DNA of 64,000 nt from Sambucus nigra (GCA_949130495.1 OX422207.1:712910456-712974455); one strand, 5' to 3'. Counted from the first letter of the stretch, positions 35,053 to 47,347 are shown. The notes: generated from the sequence alone by a model not told the origin. Translations and numbers: made by a program.

Positions 35053-36075
35053 ATGTCTTATTCCAATTCTTTCGGTAATCCTTGTCATAATTCTCAAAAT
35101 TCTCGCAAACCTATGACTTTCGGTGAATACTTAGAATCCCAAAGTGTAACAAATTCAAATAGGACTTTGGGCGAGTATAACGAAAGTCAAAATTTAGGTT
35201 ATTGGAATTTTGATGATGATGATAATGATTTTGGGCCTTTACCTCCTTATAATAGGAATTTTGAAACGAATTCGAATAGTTTTCAAAATTCCTATAATAA
35301 TGAGTTTTCGTTTAAGTCCGATGGTAATTTTCAAAGTTCCCATTTTCACGGGTCCGCACTTCGACCTATGACATTCGGTGAGGGCTTGCGTATGTATGAA
35401 AATGAGAAAATTGAAAATCGCTATCGGGAAGAAAATCGTTCGTGGGAACATGAGTTGGATTTATTATTTGAGTCCGACGACGATTTTGCTTTCGAGACTT
35501 TTGAAGTCGAGGAATGTTTTGAATCAAATGAGGTACTTGTACCTACTTTGGAACAAGCCATTCTAGACTTTGCCCATTGCGTAATAGATATTGAAAGTGA
35601 GGATGATAATGACGTAATATCTATCTGCAATGAAATGATTTCTTCTTTGGCCCCCAAAGAAGAACATTTCATTGAAAATGATATTATTTCATTCGAAACT
35701 CAAACTTCATGCGATGATGATTCATCTCATGAGTTTGAATTTATTTCATCCCCATTTTCATTCTCTATTATCCCACCGTCACAAGTACCCGATGATTCGG
35801 TTTCAAACTTTAATGTTTTAAACCCTATCGCCGATGAGGAGTACTTGCTCGAGTCGCCCTCCACAATCGCATCTTTGCCTTTGTGTGCGCCGCCTCCCAT
35901 TCCAACTTCAAAATCCTTGGGAGGATTTTCGGCTTTTCTCGGTCCCCACTTGTTTTTGTCACCCGTGCAATCCAAACCCCCCATCGTCCTACCAAAACTT
36001 TTAATTGGCGATGGTTCATTTCTTCCGCCTTACACATGCCTTCCGTTATTAAAACGGAATTCATATTTTTCGTAG
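35053..36075 (+). CDS. acidic protein of unknown function, intact ORF in the non-autonomous element
   Basis: The open frame runs from 34900 (391 codons), but its first 51 codons are a hydrophobic translation of a T-rich leader containing an acceptor-like TTTTGTAG. The ATG at 35053 (340 codons, starting MSYSNSFGNP) is the more likely start. The product is rich in Asp, Glu, Ser and Asn. A PMTFGE(Y/G)L motif occurs twice, near residues 22 and 103 counted from this start. A run of four Asp lies near residue 55, an acidic middle near residues 140-250 and a proline-rich tail near 270-330. There is no CCHC knuckle, protease, RT or integrase motif and no convincing membrane segment. The uninterrupted frame in a recently inserted element argues for constraint in its source copies. 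It could be a diverged gag-like or accessory protein; I do not recognise the family. Confidence 0.6.
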   Translation: MSYSNSFGNPCHNSQNSRKPMTFGEYLESQSVTNSNRTLGEYNESQNLGYWNFDDDDNDFGPLPPYNRNFETNSNSFQNSYNNEFSFKSDGNFQSSHFHGSALRPMTFGEGLRMYENEKIENRYREENRSWEHELDLLFESDDDFAFETFEVEECFESNEVLVPTLEQAILDFAHCVIDIESEDDNDVISICNEMISSLAPKEEHFIENDIISFETQTSCDDDSSHEFEFISSPFSFSIIPPSQVPDDSVSNFNVLNPIADEEYLLESPSTIASLPLCAPPPIPTSKSLGGFSAFLGPHLFLSPVQSKPPIVLPKLLIGDGSFLPPYTCLPLLKRNSYFS

Positions 36076-38251
36076 GGCATGCTTGTATGTGAGGGTACAC
36101 CGGTTATCCTCCAAAGTCAAATCGTTCTTATGGTGGACCCTCAGTTATTTAGACTTCTAGTGTACAGTTAGTGTGAAGTCTAAATAGTAGGTTGTATATA
36201 GTTAGCTTTTTATCTTTTCTTTCCTTTTTAATTTAGTCTAGTGTAATTAGTTAACTCTTTGTTATTTGTTTTTGCTATGCTCGGTACTAACTTGTTTTGT
36301 AGATTCTTTGGACTTGTTCTTATGGGGATCGCTCCAATTTTGGGTAATATCGCTCTTTTCCTCTCTTTGACTTGGTTCTTAATTTACATTGAGGACAATG
36401 TCAAGTTTTAAGTTAGGGGGTGTGGGATATTCTATCCAGTTCTTATTTTAGTCCATGTTTTTGCTCACATGTTAGTTACTTAGTATGCTTTTCTTAGAAA
36501 AATTCAAAAATTTCAAAAAGATTTTCTTTCTTTTTTCTCCTTTTTGGGCATTTTGCCTTTGTTTCCGATGATAAATTTTAATAACTGCCCGATCCAATTG
36601 ACAACCCAATGATGCATGTTCTCGATTTTAGAAGTTATTAGACTTTAGTCTCGATTATTGATATTGTGAATAACTTCATGAATTAAACTTTAATCCCATG
36701 AGCACATGCACTTTTATTGTTATATTGATTTGGTTTAAGATTTTTATAACTCGGTAATCTTTTGTTGCATTGTATATACTTACACCGAGTAAGCTTTGTA
36801 CCTTTCGTCGTTTGTGAGTGTTATACACTATTCTTTCCTCATTGAAAACGTTGAATTCGTCGGTGATCTCACTATTCTTTCATTTGACCGTTCATTAATT
36901 GAGTTCATACTTGAAATGTGTTACTTGAGCATGATTTTCATATACTATTTTGATTCGAGAATTGCGTAAACTTTGTGAAATGATCATAGGCCATCTTTGT
37001 TATATCACCCATATGAGCCGTGACCTCACCCTTATATGTTTACCCTCGTTAACCTCTTTGAGCCTAAATATAGCCTTTCGTTTCATAACCCAATTCCCAT
37101 AACCAACTCTACATTGGAGTTATAAACCATACATACACTTTCCATACCTTTGTTTGGAATGTTACTTGGGATTGAATGTTGTTGTTATGATGTCGGTTGC
37201 AATTTAGGCATATGAGAGTTTGATAAGTAAAGAAAAGAAAGTAGAAAAAAAAAGTGAAGAAAAAGAGAAAGCAAAAAGCAAAAGAAAAGAAAAGAAAAAT
37301 GAGAAAATGAAGAAAAGAAAAAGAAAGAGAAAGTTGTATATGTTGTATATAGTTCAATAAGCTTTGATTACTCTCCCCGATGATATATCTAATGCCGTTT
37401 TGGAACTTGTTTTTCGATTTTGATATTGCCCGCATTATCCCATTATCCCGAGTTTTCATCCCAAACACTTTGAATCCGTACATACACTCCTTTCATTTCA
37501 TACCCTAGTCATACCTACATTATAAACCTATTAAAGTCCTATGTGATCTTAGGTTGATGTAATTTAAAAGTCATAATAGTTGTGATAATCTGTGAAAATG
37601 CATTTCGCCTCTTTTAGTGTGCGGTATCCTTTCATTGAGATTACATTTTTCATTTTATATATAGCGTTCTTCATTTGTGACATGTGTGCGGCCTAGTTTC
37701 CATTTACATTTACTCTTTATGCCCGCATGTCCCGTGTATTACCTCCCATTCCGAGTGATTTCATTTGTTGAGCGTAATGCCCGTGAGGATTGAATATATG
37801 CTTTCTTTAATGATTATCCGGTTTATATAAGTTTTTGCCAAATCACACTTTGCATGTGCTCTCTCCCCTCCCACATTTTAAGGTTTCAATTCTATGAGGT
37901 GCATTCGATAATGTTAATGATTTAGACTTTTGTTTGAATTCATTCAATGTGCTAATAATGCGTATGAAATCCTTTTCGCTTTTGTTGGGCTTGTCGCATG
38001 TTGGGTTGGGCATATTTTGAGGAAACCATATGATGTTTGTGGGTTTCATCCCTGAAAACCCTCACGAGACGACACTCGTCCACTAGGGTAACCTAGGGGT
38101 TTAACGGCTTATTGCATATGCTAAATGCAATCGTGTTCCCTACGAAAGTGGCAATTATATTTCGATGCATATATACATTTTGTACCGCCCTCTGTGGTTT
38201 GGTTTTCTTTGTTTCATTACTAGGGACTAGCAATGTGTAAGTTAGGGGGTG
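36076..38251 (+). other. non-coding 3' internal region of the non-autonomous element
   Basis: No domain is recognisable. Near 36390 is ATTGAGGACAATG followed by AAGTTAGGGGG, a phrase common after the coding region of Athila-type elements. A strand-biased A/G tract runs at about 37222-37334. It ends in the polypurine-like GTTAGGGGGTG (38241-38251) abutting the 3' LTR. Confidence 0.75.
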
Positions 38252-39752
38252 TGATTCGTATCGAATATTGTATATTTCCACCTGTTATCCTTATGCATTC
38301 TAGCGCTTTTACGGTCCTAAATGCCTATAATTATGCTCATTAACCAGACGACCTTGGAGTTGGATAGATACATGTTTTGCAGGGGTTATTTGTGCTTTTG
38401 TAGGTATTGGAACGCTAAAAGTGAGGATCCGTTGCATTTCGGAGAAGTTTCATCGCTGGACGCTACTTCAAGGGCATTTTAGTCAATTCAAATTTCTTAT
38501 TCGGCTCTTAGAAATTCCACGGATGCGTAGTTCATTGAGTTAGCATTGCGTGGCCGCAAACGGTGCGTCGTTTGGAGTTCGGACGAAGAAGCTAGGCTCG
38601 TTTCCGTAATGGACCTTTTCCCCCTCATCATGGACCAAATGCAGCCTGAAAACAGAGTACCGGTCGACCGCGTATAAGGGACCGGTCGACCGCGGTTTCA
38701 ACTTTTGCCGTGGGAAGGAGACAGTATGCTTTGGCTTAAGGGACCGGTCGACCGCGCCCCTGCGACCGGTCGACCGGTAATGCCAGATATTTTGGGCACT
38801 TTCCTCTTTCTTTCCTTTTTCCCTTATCTTTTCCCACTTACTATATAAGGGTTTTTTGTTGTAATAATCAGATATTCAGTAGATAAAACGTTTTTAGGTT
38901 AGAATAGCTTAGGTTTTGAGGGTTTTGAAGAGTTCTTCTTCAATTGTTCTTGGATTGACACACTTTTGGATTGAATGTTGCACTATTCATCATCCCCTCC
39001 ATTTATATAGTTTGTATTTCCTTCTTTCTTGCCTTGATAGTTAGATTTACATGCTTTGTTAATTAGATTCACATGCTTTCTTTAATCGCTTTCTAGGTAG
39101 ATTTATCGCGTTTTTAACATGCTTTCTAGCTAATTTAAATTAGGTTGTGCTTGAATTGAACTCACTCGAGTTGACGCGTTGCTTTGCTTTGGTGATGGAG
39201 TTTACGGGTCTATTTCGGGTGCGTTGTCCTAGTTATTACGCCTAGGAGATTTGACGGGGCATATCATGTATGTCCCGTGCTTACGACCTTTCGCGCGTAA
39301 TTTCCGGGATATTTGTTGACGCCAAAATCTTATTAGGCTTTTATGATGATTTAGGGCGTAACAACCCTTGATTTAATTAACTGTCGAAACGAGATGCATT
39401 TGTAATAACTCGTCGACCCATGTAACCATTTTATACTAATTAACTCGGGTGAGGGATATTCGACGCAACCTATAGTTTTACTCGCTTTCATAATCTAGTT
39501 TCAATACCATTTGCCTAGTTAATCATTTACCTTTATGCATCTTTTCTTTTAGTTTGTAATCATCTTTTACACTTTTATTTCGGAATATTAAACCACTTAA
39601 ATTCTAACAACTTGTCCCTGTGGATTCTCGATACCCGACTTACCGCTGTGCTTGCCTCGCAAGTGTAGTAGTAACTTAGGTTTTTGTATTGAGTTGGCGA
39701 AACGAAAACAACGATTAGCGTCTTTACACGCGCTACTTTTCGCACTCGATCA
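38252..39752 (+). repeat. 3' LTR of the non-autonomous element
   Basis: 1501 bp, over 99% identical to the 5' LTR apart from the 26-bp indel. It ends CACTCGATCA before the target duplication GACAC. Confidence 0.95.
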
Positions 39753-42700
39753 GACACTCCACTTTATTTCCCCCTTTATTCAAAATTCAAAAACAAGGGT
39801 AGAAGGGTATTGTTCTTATTTTGGTCTGACTTTTCAACCACTCACTCTCTCCTCTCAGACATAACCCCCCGACCCACAGTTACCCCCGCTCTCTCTTTTC
39901 GGCTTCTAAGGTGGCTTCTCTTAGGTGATTTTTTGTCATCTTTATTTTTCTCTCTAGATTCAATTTTGGATTTGTACAGTTTTATGAATTAATATACGGG
40001 TTTGAAGCTAATTTATGTTGTTTTACTACTATTTTGCAGATTCAACACCAAAATTTTGTTTTGGAGTATCTGATTTTGTTTCTAAATGCTCACCAAGATT
40101 CTATTATGTAATGGTTTTGGCGGTATCATTTGATTTAATTACTTCTATTAGTTTTGGTTCTTATATAGTTTTAGGGTTTAAAAAAAATTGATTTGGATTT
40201 GTGCAATTTTACGAATTAATATATGGGTTTGAAGCTAATTTATGGTGTTTAACTACTATTTTGCAGATTCAACACCAAGATTTTGTTTTGGGGATATCTG
40301 TTTTTGTGTGGGTAGGAGAAAATGGCCTACTATGTGTTTGCCCAAATGCCCCAATGACATCATTATTGACATTATAATAAATGACCTCTAAATTATTGGT
40401 GTGTATTTATTGGTATAATAATAAAATCTTCCAGTTTGTGTATTCGTTAAATGTATGTCTTATAGATTTTTGATGTAGTTCCACATGAGTTTTCACATAT
40501 TATGAGTTTTCACATGTGTTTGTTTACCATATATTTGAAAAAATGCCTAAAACAGCGTTTTCACCCATCACACCATTTGACTAATTTTCTTAATGTGGGT
40601 ATGATTAGTTTAAGGACCATCCTACTATGTGCTTAAAGGTCATGGTAAGATCTTTATTTGGTAACCTTCTTCAAGTGAGTATATTGTGTTATTATCTCTT
40701 TTGATGTATGATATGGAGTTATTTTTATTGTACCATGGCATTGCTTCTTTTTTCTTGCAGGTATTCTATTTTTTGTACCTTTCAAGTTGTGATATGGTGG
40801 GTAAATTAATGAACTTGCGAATAAAAATTTGTTTGTTCACTAAAAGTATGTATTTTAATTAGTTTTGTGTTAATAAATTATCCATGTGATTTATCTATTT
40901 CAATGTGTTTATTGAGATGTTTATGCTATTTCTTTACACAGTTAATTAGATCCAATCTTATGTATCAATTTCTCTATGGGGTTTTTCTTTTGCAACTTTC
41001 ATTGTATACAACATATTTTTTGATGGAATTGAAGTAAACTTTTATTAATGGCTAATTAAAACCTATTGATTAACATATATTTTAACTTTTAAGAAATGTA
41101 GTTTCCTATTTGGTGGTAGCATGGTTCATTTACCCTATATTGTTGAATACATATATTTCACTTTAAGCATTATTTTATCTATTTTTTTCTTACACGGGTA
41201 ACAAGGTTCCATTTTCTCGATTTTTTCAACTTAAAATGTATATTTTCCAGTGATGCTCAAATTTAAATTGTAAGATATTATAAATCTTTTAGTATTCAAA
41301 TATACAAGTGTTCTTAAAATTCATAATTACTCTAACTTTGTTTATACAAGTTATGAGGACTTCTAATAATACAGATGAGTCTAATCCTGATTACTTATAG
41401 GTGTTTGGTGTATATTACTTAAGGTTAAGTATTGGTTGATAAGTGGATATTGATTACTCATCCACGTGTCCAATCTAGGCAAACGTTACATGGATATCCA
41501 CATTTAGTCCAAGCTGAGAAAATGTTTAGGTAAGTAGTTAGTTTTAGATCTTGGGTTCACGATGTTTTTACTGTTTGATTTCAAATCATGGTGATTTCTT
41601 TTTGAGCTCATATGACGGTCACTCAATGTAAGTGCACCCACGCATATTACTCTATTTGCAGTTAAAAGTGCTGAGATGTTATATTTTAATATCAAGTTAT
41701 GATCAAGTTATAAAATCGAAATTTTACTTCTATGCTCAATTTGCAGAGGTTATGTCCTATAAAAATGTGTGTGCCATGTCCATTAGGTGAGCTTGAGCAT
41801 CAAGAATTCACTTTTATGCTCTATTTTAATATCGTCATTAAGCGCCCTGGAGACAGAATTAAGTTTGGAGTTAAATTTAATTTTATGTTTTGTTCCAATA
41901 TGAATTATTTATTTTTGGAAATTATTTTGTTCTATTTTTTGACACCATGATACATGAAAGAGTGATCTCATTTTTGTTATTAATTGACCTGTTAATGTTA
42001 CATAGGTGTATTCATATACATTGTCAGATATTTTACAACCATAATGGTTTGAAAGTATTGAATGGAGATATTTTAAATTTCAGTAGGGTCTTCAATGAAG
42101 TCTCCATCTTCAATTTTGATTTTATTGATAGACATTATACCTCTTCTAGCTTTAACTGTTGAATGCAAAAACTTAGCGTTCAAATTTCCCTCTTTGAGCC
42201 TTTTAATCTCAGATTTCTTCCGCTAAACATTTCCTTCAGTACTCAATGCTTTGTGAAACTTGGATTTAAATTCATTCATATTGCTCCTATTTTTGTGGTG
42301 TGAATTATTTAAGTTCTCTATGAGTGTTATGCAACTAATTTGTATGATTTATTTTTTTTAAATGACTATGAAGGTTCATGGTTTCTAACATGATATCAAC
42401 AAATTTTGGATTCATTTCGTTTTCACTTATGGGATGTGAATGTGTATTGACACATAACCTTTTCTAAATATGAACTTGAGTATGTGATTGTTGATTGATT
42501 ATTTCCGTAAAAACTTCATGATTATATAGGTAGCAACTTCATGTCTTGCCAATTATTATTTTTATGTGTTTTTTTCCTGTTCTGTCATTGCATACAGGTG
42601 TTGCTCCTTCAATGGTAATTTTTACCATTTCCGTGAATTATCAGTGTTGATGTGAATTATAGTGTGGATGTGATAATTTTATAGCTCTTCTTAGTGTACG

Positions 42701-42814
42701 ATTTTTTTGAGTTGGAAATTAATATCTATACCTTAGGCTAGAAATCAGAAACCATTGTACCTTCTGTTCTTTATCGAAATTTGTGAATGTTGGAAATGTC
42801 TATTGTATGAGATG
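39753..42814. repeat. 3.1-kb duplicated segment, copy B (main part)
   Basis: Continuation of the duplicated unit after the LTR insertion, collinear with 20922-23980. The offset at conserved landmarks near 22900 and 41732 is 18832 bp. No recognised gene apart from the LINE scrap. Confidence 0.85.
42073..42279 (-). pseudogene. L1-type LINE fragment, second copy
   Basis: Counterpart of the minus-strand fragment at 23241-23447. It has an extra in-frame stop (TAG from the + strand word CCGCTAAAC) near 42224 and scattered substitutions, so neither copy is under coding constraint. Confidence 0.6.
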
Positions 42815-43070
42815 TGCTAGGCGTAGTGGAGTTTATTATATTTTATCATGTATTCAGGGGCACCCCCTTCATGATGAGAGAATTTTATTTGGATCGGATC
42901 CATTAGTTGGGTTAGGTATGGACCCATTAGTGGTGTTTCTTTATATTGATCGCCCCAACACTATGTGTGTTTTGCTTTCGATGTCAGGTAGTGAATTCTC
43001 ATGAACTTATCGATAGAAGCACGAGCTAGACATGAAGGTGCCTTCGTGTTCCGTAGATGTATAAAAAGGT
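42815..43070. other. unassigned junction between Helitron B and chromovirus LTR
   Basis: Unique in the window. A 73-codon frame runs across it (42783-43004) without a known domain. It is either the tail of Helitron B or part of the LTR; the Helitron inserts elsewhere lie in TA tracts, which favours the border at the TA tract starting about 43069. Confidence 0.4.
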
Positions 43071-43878
43071 ATATATATATATATATATAAATTATTTAAG
43101 AAAAAAACTAATGTAGTATAAGGAAATATACAATTGTAAATAGACCCTACACAAAAATACAATATGTGATGTGACTGTATTTCTTTGGAGGTAGTATGTT
43201 GTGGGTTAGTCATTGTGATCGAGATCGATTATGCATAGGTAGGGACCTTTCTCTTATATGATTATTACTCCTTTGGTTACTAGGGTATTGTAGACACCAT
43301 TTATCATATTATGGCTTGGGTTGGGAATGCGCGGACTATTGCACTTAGAAGAGGGGTGAGATACTCATTGAATGTGAGAGTCGATGGGTGGCATGTATTG
43401 CAAATTAATTACTTTATTATCTTTTAGTTTTAAAAGTTAATTCTTGCAATTTTAGGCCTCTGACTCAAATTATAAAAATTATTTTCCACATTTTCCAAGA
43501 CATGTTCATAGGGGCTGACGGGAGGACCTGACTTGCAATTCCAGTTGCTTAGTGGACTCTGTTATTTAATTCTAGCATATGTTGTTACTCCTTTCATTTA
43601 AGTCTTTTTGATTCCAGAGATTGCATGGGCATAAGCTCGAGATTATATATTTCACTTGTTTTATTTATGGTCAAGGGATACAGATATATTATGCTAGTAG
43701 CAGTTGAGACCTTTATAATTACTTAGTCACTATTTTTTTCGTATTGTATGCATTAATTTTTTAATTTAAAAGCTTATTTTACGGTTTGATGCTAAGGATA
43801 GTATAAATTGTTAGATAAGCCGTATCTTTGGCGTATTGTGTCTGGCCAACCTTTACGTGGAAAATATGGGTTATCACA
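43071..43878 (+). mobile_element. Ty3/gypsy chromovirus 5' LTR, second part
   Basis: Runs from a TA microsatellite to TTATCACA, two bases before the primer site. It has no counterpart at the right because the 3' LTR is interrupted at its own TA tract by other insertions. Assignment as R/U5 of the LTR begun at 19439 rests on position next to the primer site and on the TA tract at both broken edges. Confidence 0.6.
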
Positions 43879-43880
43879 AT

Positions 43881-43893
43881 TGGTATCGAAGCA
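43881..43893 (+). promoter_or_regulatory. primer-binding site (initiator tRNA-Met type, mutated)
   Basis: TGGTATCGAAGCA against the usual TGGTATCAGAGC of plant Ty3/gypsy chromoviruses, with the GA of CAGAGC inverted. It sets the 5' LTR end at about 43878. Confidence 0.75.
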
Positions 43894-45240
43894 TCTAGGT
43901 TCTAGTGTCCTTAGTATTTATGTTGCGTTCGTTACGTTCTGCGTTGCGTTATTTTATATACAGAACCCTATGTCTAGGAATCATTATACACTTTATAATT
44001 TGTTACTAATACGAACCTTATTTTCTTTTAGATGGAAAACGCTCAATGAGGTAGACCACGATGCCCTATTAACATGGTTGCACAAGACAGGGCTCAACAG
44101 GAGCCACAACCATACCCATAGATATTTCTAGTACCACTCGTAGCTACAACTACTAACATAGCCACTATAGTTACTCAGGCAGGCTATAAAGCGATGGTTT
44201 CCATGCTCCAGTACTTTTAGCCACAGCAACAGCCACCACCACCACCACAGCAGGTGGTGCTATCTGTTCAGCTGCAGGGCTCCGTTTAGGGGGAGAGGGG
44301 GGCCTTTACTAAAGGCCACCCGCCAGAATTTACTGGGAGTACAGAGACTTTGGTGGAAAGCTAGTGGAAAAAAGATATCCAGAGCCACTTGAGGATGGTA
44401 GAGTGTATAAAGGTGCATAAGTAGATGTTAACTTCATTCAGACTTGTAGAAGGAGTCATACAGTGGTGGGAGTCAGTTACCACACTAGACGAACGAGACG
44501 GGATGACTATCAATGAATTTTGGGTTTAGTATGATGGGAAGTATTCTTCACCCATAGTGAAGTCAAATATGATGAGACGGGTCATGGACCTAAAGCAGGA
44601 GAACCGCACTATAGCAGAATATGAGGAGGAGTTCATCGCATTGTCCCTGTTCGCCATAAATGAGGTGAACACTAAGGAGAAGAAATACCTCTTGAGGAAC
44701 TAGGATTTTACCACGTATACTGAAATGGAGAAAGTTGCTCTATTGCATTGTTAAGGTCACCGTTCATTCCAGAAGAGTAAGGGCGGGAAGTGGCCGAATT
44801 TAAATTTATCGAGCTAGCAAGGTAAAACATGTGGGAATGGTAATCAGGGAGTCCATCATTTTAAGGGATACCAGACAGGAGATCCATTCATGAAGCACAG
44901 GGGTTTCAATGATCGAAACAAGTCGGGCCATAGTTAGCAGGGACAATGGGGATAACCAGAGGATAGGTGCCAGTTCTAGGGATGGTGTTTCACTTATGGA
45001 GCTATGGGGGAAATGTCCAGAATTTTCCCTCATAAGAATCGAGGGCACAAGAGTAGGGAGGTTAGCATGGGTATCAGGCACCCCAGGGGAAGTGTCGGCA
45101 GTTACCAGTCTCGCCAGTTGTCATAGTGCCAGCAATAATGGAACCACCTGCCCCACCTAAGGGGAAATAGCAGCAGCTGCAATATAGGCGTGTGTATAAT
45201 GTTGCACCTGGAGAGAGAGCAAGACAGGAAGTTAAGGGAA
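43894..45240 (+). pseudogene. chromovirus gag, decayed
   Basis: Gag forms the virus-like particle of the retrotransposon. The region near 44300 reads FTKGHPPEFTGSTE, followed after a stop by VEGVIQWWES, MRRVMDLKQ and AEYEEEFIALS, the retrotransposon gag core of Tekay/Del-type elements (pattern FLKL-x-PP-x-F-x-G, then A-x-WW-x-x, then V-x-YE-x-EF). Several in-frame stops (mostly TAG where the family has CAG/TGG) and frameshifts are present. A Gln/Pro-rich, CCA-repeat stretch precedes it near 44222. No zinc knuckle is preserved. Non-functional. Confidence 0.75.
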
Positions 45241-45560
45241 TGTCTTTGGGCGTGTAGGTCTCATTTTATTCGATACTGGTGCATCACATTCATTTGTTAG
45301 TACTAATTTTGCTCAATCATTGAGGATGGTAGAGTTAGCGGCTAATACAATACTTCACATCGGCTCACTTGGGGGTAGAGGAGCACATATGTGTTTCGTA
45401 TGAAGAGGTATAAGGATAGGGGAAACTTAGATTCGTGTAAGACCTACTTGTTTTAGATATGTCAGAGTATGGGTTCATCTTAGGTGTGGATTAATTAGAT
45501 ACTTACAGGGCTTATGTGGATTATTATTTGAGGTCCATTGTATATTCCATTCCAGGGTAA
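45241..45560 (+). pseudogene. chromovirus aspartic protease, decayed
   Basis: The active-site motif LFDTGASHSFVS is preserved in one frame (DTG codons at 45272-45280), followed by the family-typical NFAQSL. Frames break shortly after. In the intact element this enzyme cleaves the Gag-Pol polyprotein. Confidence 0.75.
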
Positions 45561-45799
45561 GAGATGTGAGGGAGGGTCAAACATGCATTTATACTCTGTA
45601 GAGTATGAGACTTTTAAGTAGGTCTCCATTTCTTTAGAAACTATTTCAGTCGTTAGCGAGTTCTCAAATGTCTTTCAGGATATTTTGGGGTTACCATCGA
45701 GTTGTAAGATCAATTTTATGATTGATTTGTTTTCGGGTACGAGACCCATTGCCCGTGCATCATATCACATGTTTCCTTTGAAGATGAGAGAGCTTAAGT

Positions 45800-46779
45800 A
45801 TCATATTTAGAAGTTGTTAGGTTAGGGATTTATTTGGAGGACTAATTTGCCTTGGGGTGCTCCAATTTTGTTCGTAAAGAAGAAGGATGGATCATTAAGG
45901 TTGTATATCAATTATAGGGAGTTGAATAAGGCTACTATACGGAACAAGTACCCATTACTCTGTATTGATGATCTGTTAGACAAGTTGAGGGGTGTTTCAC
46001 ACTTCTCTAATATTAATTGGAGGTCGGGGCACTAACAGTTAAGGATTCAGGATCAAAACATTTTGAAGATAGAATTTTTGACGAGATATGGGTCTTACGA
46101 GTTCATGTTTATGCCTTTCGATCAAAAAAATGAACCTATAGTATTTATGGACCTGGTGAACCGAGTATTCAGGGACTTTTTAGATCATTTTTTTCACCGT
46201 TCTCATAAATGACATATTGATGTATTCTCAAACTACAGACGAGGATGCACAACACTTATAGAAGGTCTTACAGACATTGTAGGACTATCAGCTCTATGCT
46301 AAGTTTAAAAATGCAAATTTTGGTTAAAGAAGGTTCAGTTTTTGGTCCACAATGTATCTAAGGCGGGGATATCGGTGGATGTGAAAAAGGTTTCAGCAGT
46401 GATGGAGTGGGTATAGCCCACTACACTTATGTAGGTGCGTAGATTTTTGGGTTTGGCAAGGTACTACCGTCGGCTCATTCAGGGGTTCTTGAAGTTAGTC
46501 AGACCTCAAATGAATTTGATTTGAAATGGTGTACCATTTGTGTGGGATGATGCATATTAGCAAGCTTTTGATGAGTTGAAGGTCAAGTTGACTTCATCCC
46601 TGGTGCTCATTTTACCTCATGGGGGAATTGAATATAAAGTATTTATTGACGCATCATTATGGGGACTTGGAGGTGTATTGATGGGGAGGAGAGGCCGATA
46701 GCTTATTCTTCCCAAAAGCTTAAGCCTCACGAAGGGAATTATCCCACCCATGATATGGAGTTAGCAACCGTAGTGTTTG
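45800..46779 (+). pseudogene. chromovirus reverse transcriptase and RNase H start, split by Tat insertion
   Basis: RT blocks are clear: [16 protein letters not shown] and [17 protein letters not shown] (45847-46035), then FMPFDQK, and the catalytic block reads LINDILMYS near 46202 where the family has FIDDIL. The first catalytic Asp is thus Asn, so RT is dead independent of the stops. RNase H begins with [23 protein letters not shown] and [11 protein letters not shown] 12.1-kb element is inserted within the V-V-F-A block; the frame resumes at 58890. Confidence 0.85.
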
Positions 46780-47347
46780 TGTTGATACCAAATTTAGTCT
46801 GCTGACATGGACTATTCATTTGAAGACACGTGTCAACCTACGTGGCAATTATAAACACTTTCAACGAATAACATATTGTCATCGAGCTACTCAAGCGCCC
46901 CTAGCAACTTAATCATACCGAGCATCTTAGGCTCCCCGAGGAGCTTAAGTCTCCGAGCAACTTAAGCGTACCGAGTAACTTAGGCAGTCCGAGCAACTCG
47001 ACGTACAGAGCATCCAAATCAGGAGAATCAAAAACACGACTGCGCATTAAATGCTCATTATTATCATACAGATGTATATGTATACTAGATAACAACGCAT
47101 TGTCCTTTCACATGTACAGCCTCAGGGCTATAAATACGTTGTAACCTCCTTATTAGAAGGGGACTCTAGATCTCTTGGTAAACCACTTATCGAGAATTCC
47201 AGGTAAACAGTCAGCAATATAAAAACAGTGGACGTAGGCCATTCTCATAAGGCTGAACCATTTTAAAAATCAATTGTCTTATATTTATTTATTCATTTTT
47301 ATTAGTGATTAAAATAATTAGATTGAATCTAGTTTTTTACATCAACA
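46780..47347 (+). repeat. 5' LTR of the Tat element
   Basis: 568 bp from TGTTGATACC to ACATCAACA. It contains a cluster of short GAGCAACT/GAGCAGCTTAGG-type repeats near 46890-47010 and a promoter-like TATAAATAC near 47130. Confidence 0.95.

Larger units (their letters stand above)
33331..39752 (+). mobile_element. young non-autonomous LTR retrotransposon, Athila-like (6.4 kb)
   Basis: Complete element bounded by TG...CA LTRs (1527 and 1501 bp) and a perfect 5-bp target duplication GACAC (33326-33330 and 39753-39757). The primer site matches the 3' end of plant tRNA-Asp, as in the Athila lineage. A phrase typical of that lineage, ATTGAGGACAATGTCAAGTT then AAGTTAGGGGG, occurs at about 36390. 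The LTRs differ by a 26-bp indel and roughly ten substitutions that I can see, over 99% identity, so the insertion is recent. There is no gag, protease, RT or integrase; the interior carries one ORF. Element size and content fit a LARD-type derivative mobilised in trans, which is inference. Confidence 0.88.
33167..42814 (+). mobile_element. Helitron B, 5' end and body (interrupted by an LTR element)
   Basis: Directly after the 3' end of Helitron A the sequence is TCTATATAATAAGAAG, a standard plant Helitron 5' start (TC followed by TATA-rich bases). From 33222 on it repeats copy A of the duplicated segment. A 6.4-kb LTR element is inserted after 33330 and homology resumes at 39753 behind a target duplication. 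Homology with A ends at about 42814. I find no hairpin plus CTAG end near there, so the 3' border is unsettled; it could reach the TA tract at 43071. Confidence 0.65.

Noticed and set aside
35239..36100. Antisense frames opposite the acidic ORF
   Set aside because: They are shadows of the real + strand frame and show no domain.
37109..37483. 124-codon Phe/Leu-rich minus-strand frame
   Set aside because: It is the complement of an A/G tract in the non-coding part of the LTR element; no conserved motif.
42783..43004. Cys-containing frame (CMRCARR...HPLHDER) as a DC1-type zinc finger
   Set aside because: The cysteine and histidine spacing does not fit a complete C1/DC1 domain, and the region is a junction of uncertain origin.
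43033..43070. GAAGGTGCCTTC motif as the missing 3' end of Helitron B
   Set aside because: Only GTGCCTTC is shared with the other Helitron ends; the hairpin, GGGCAT spacer and CTAG end are absent.
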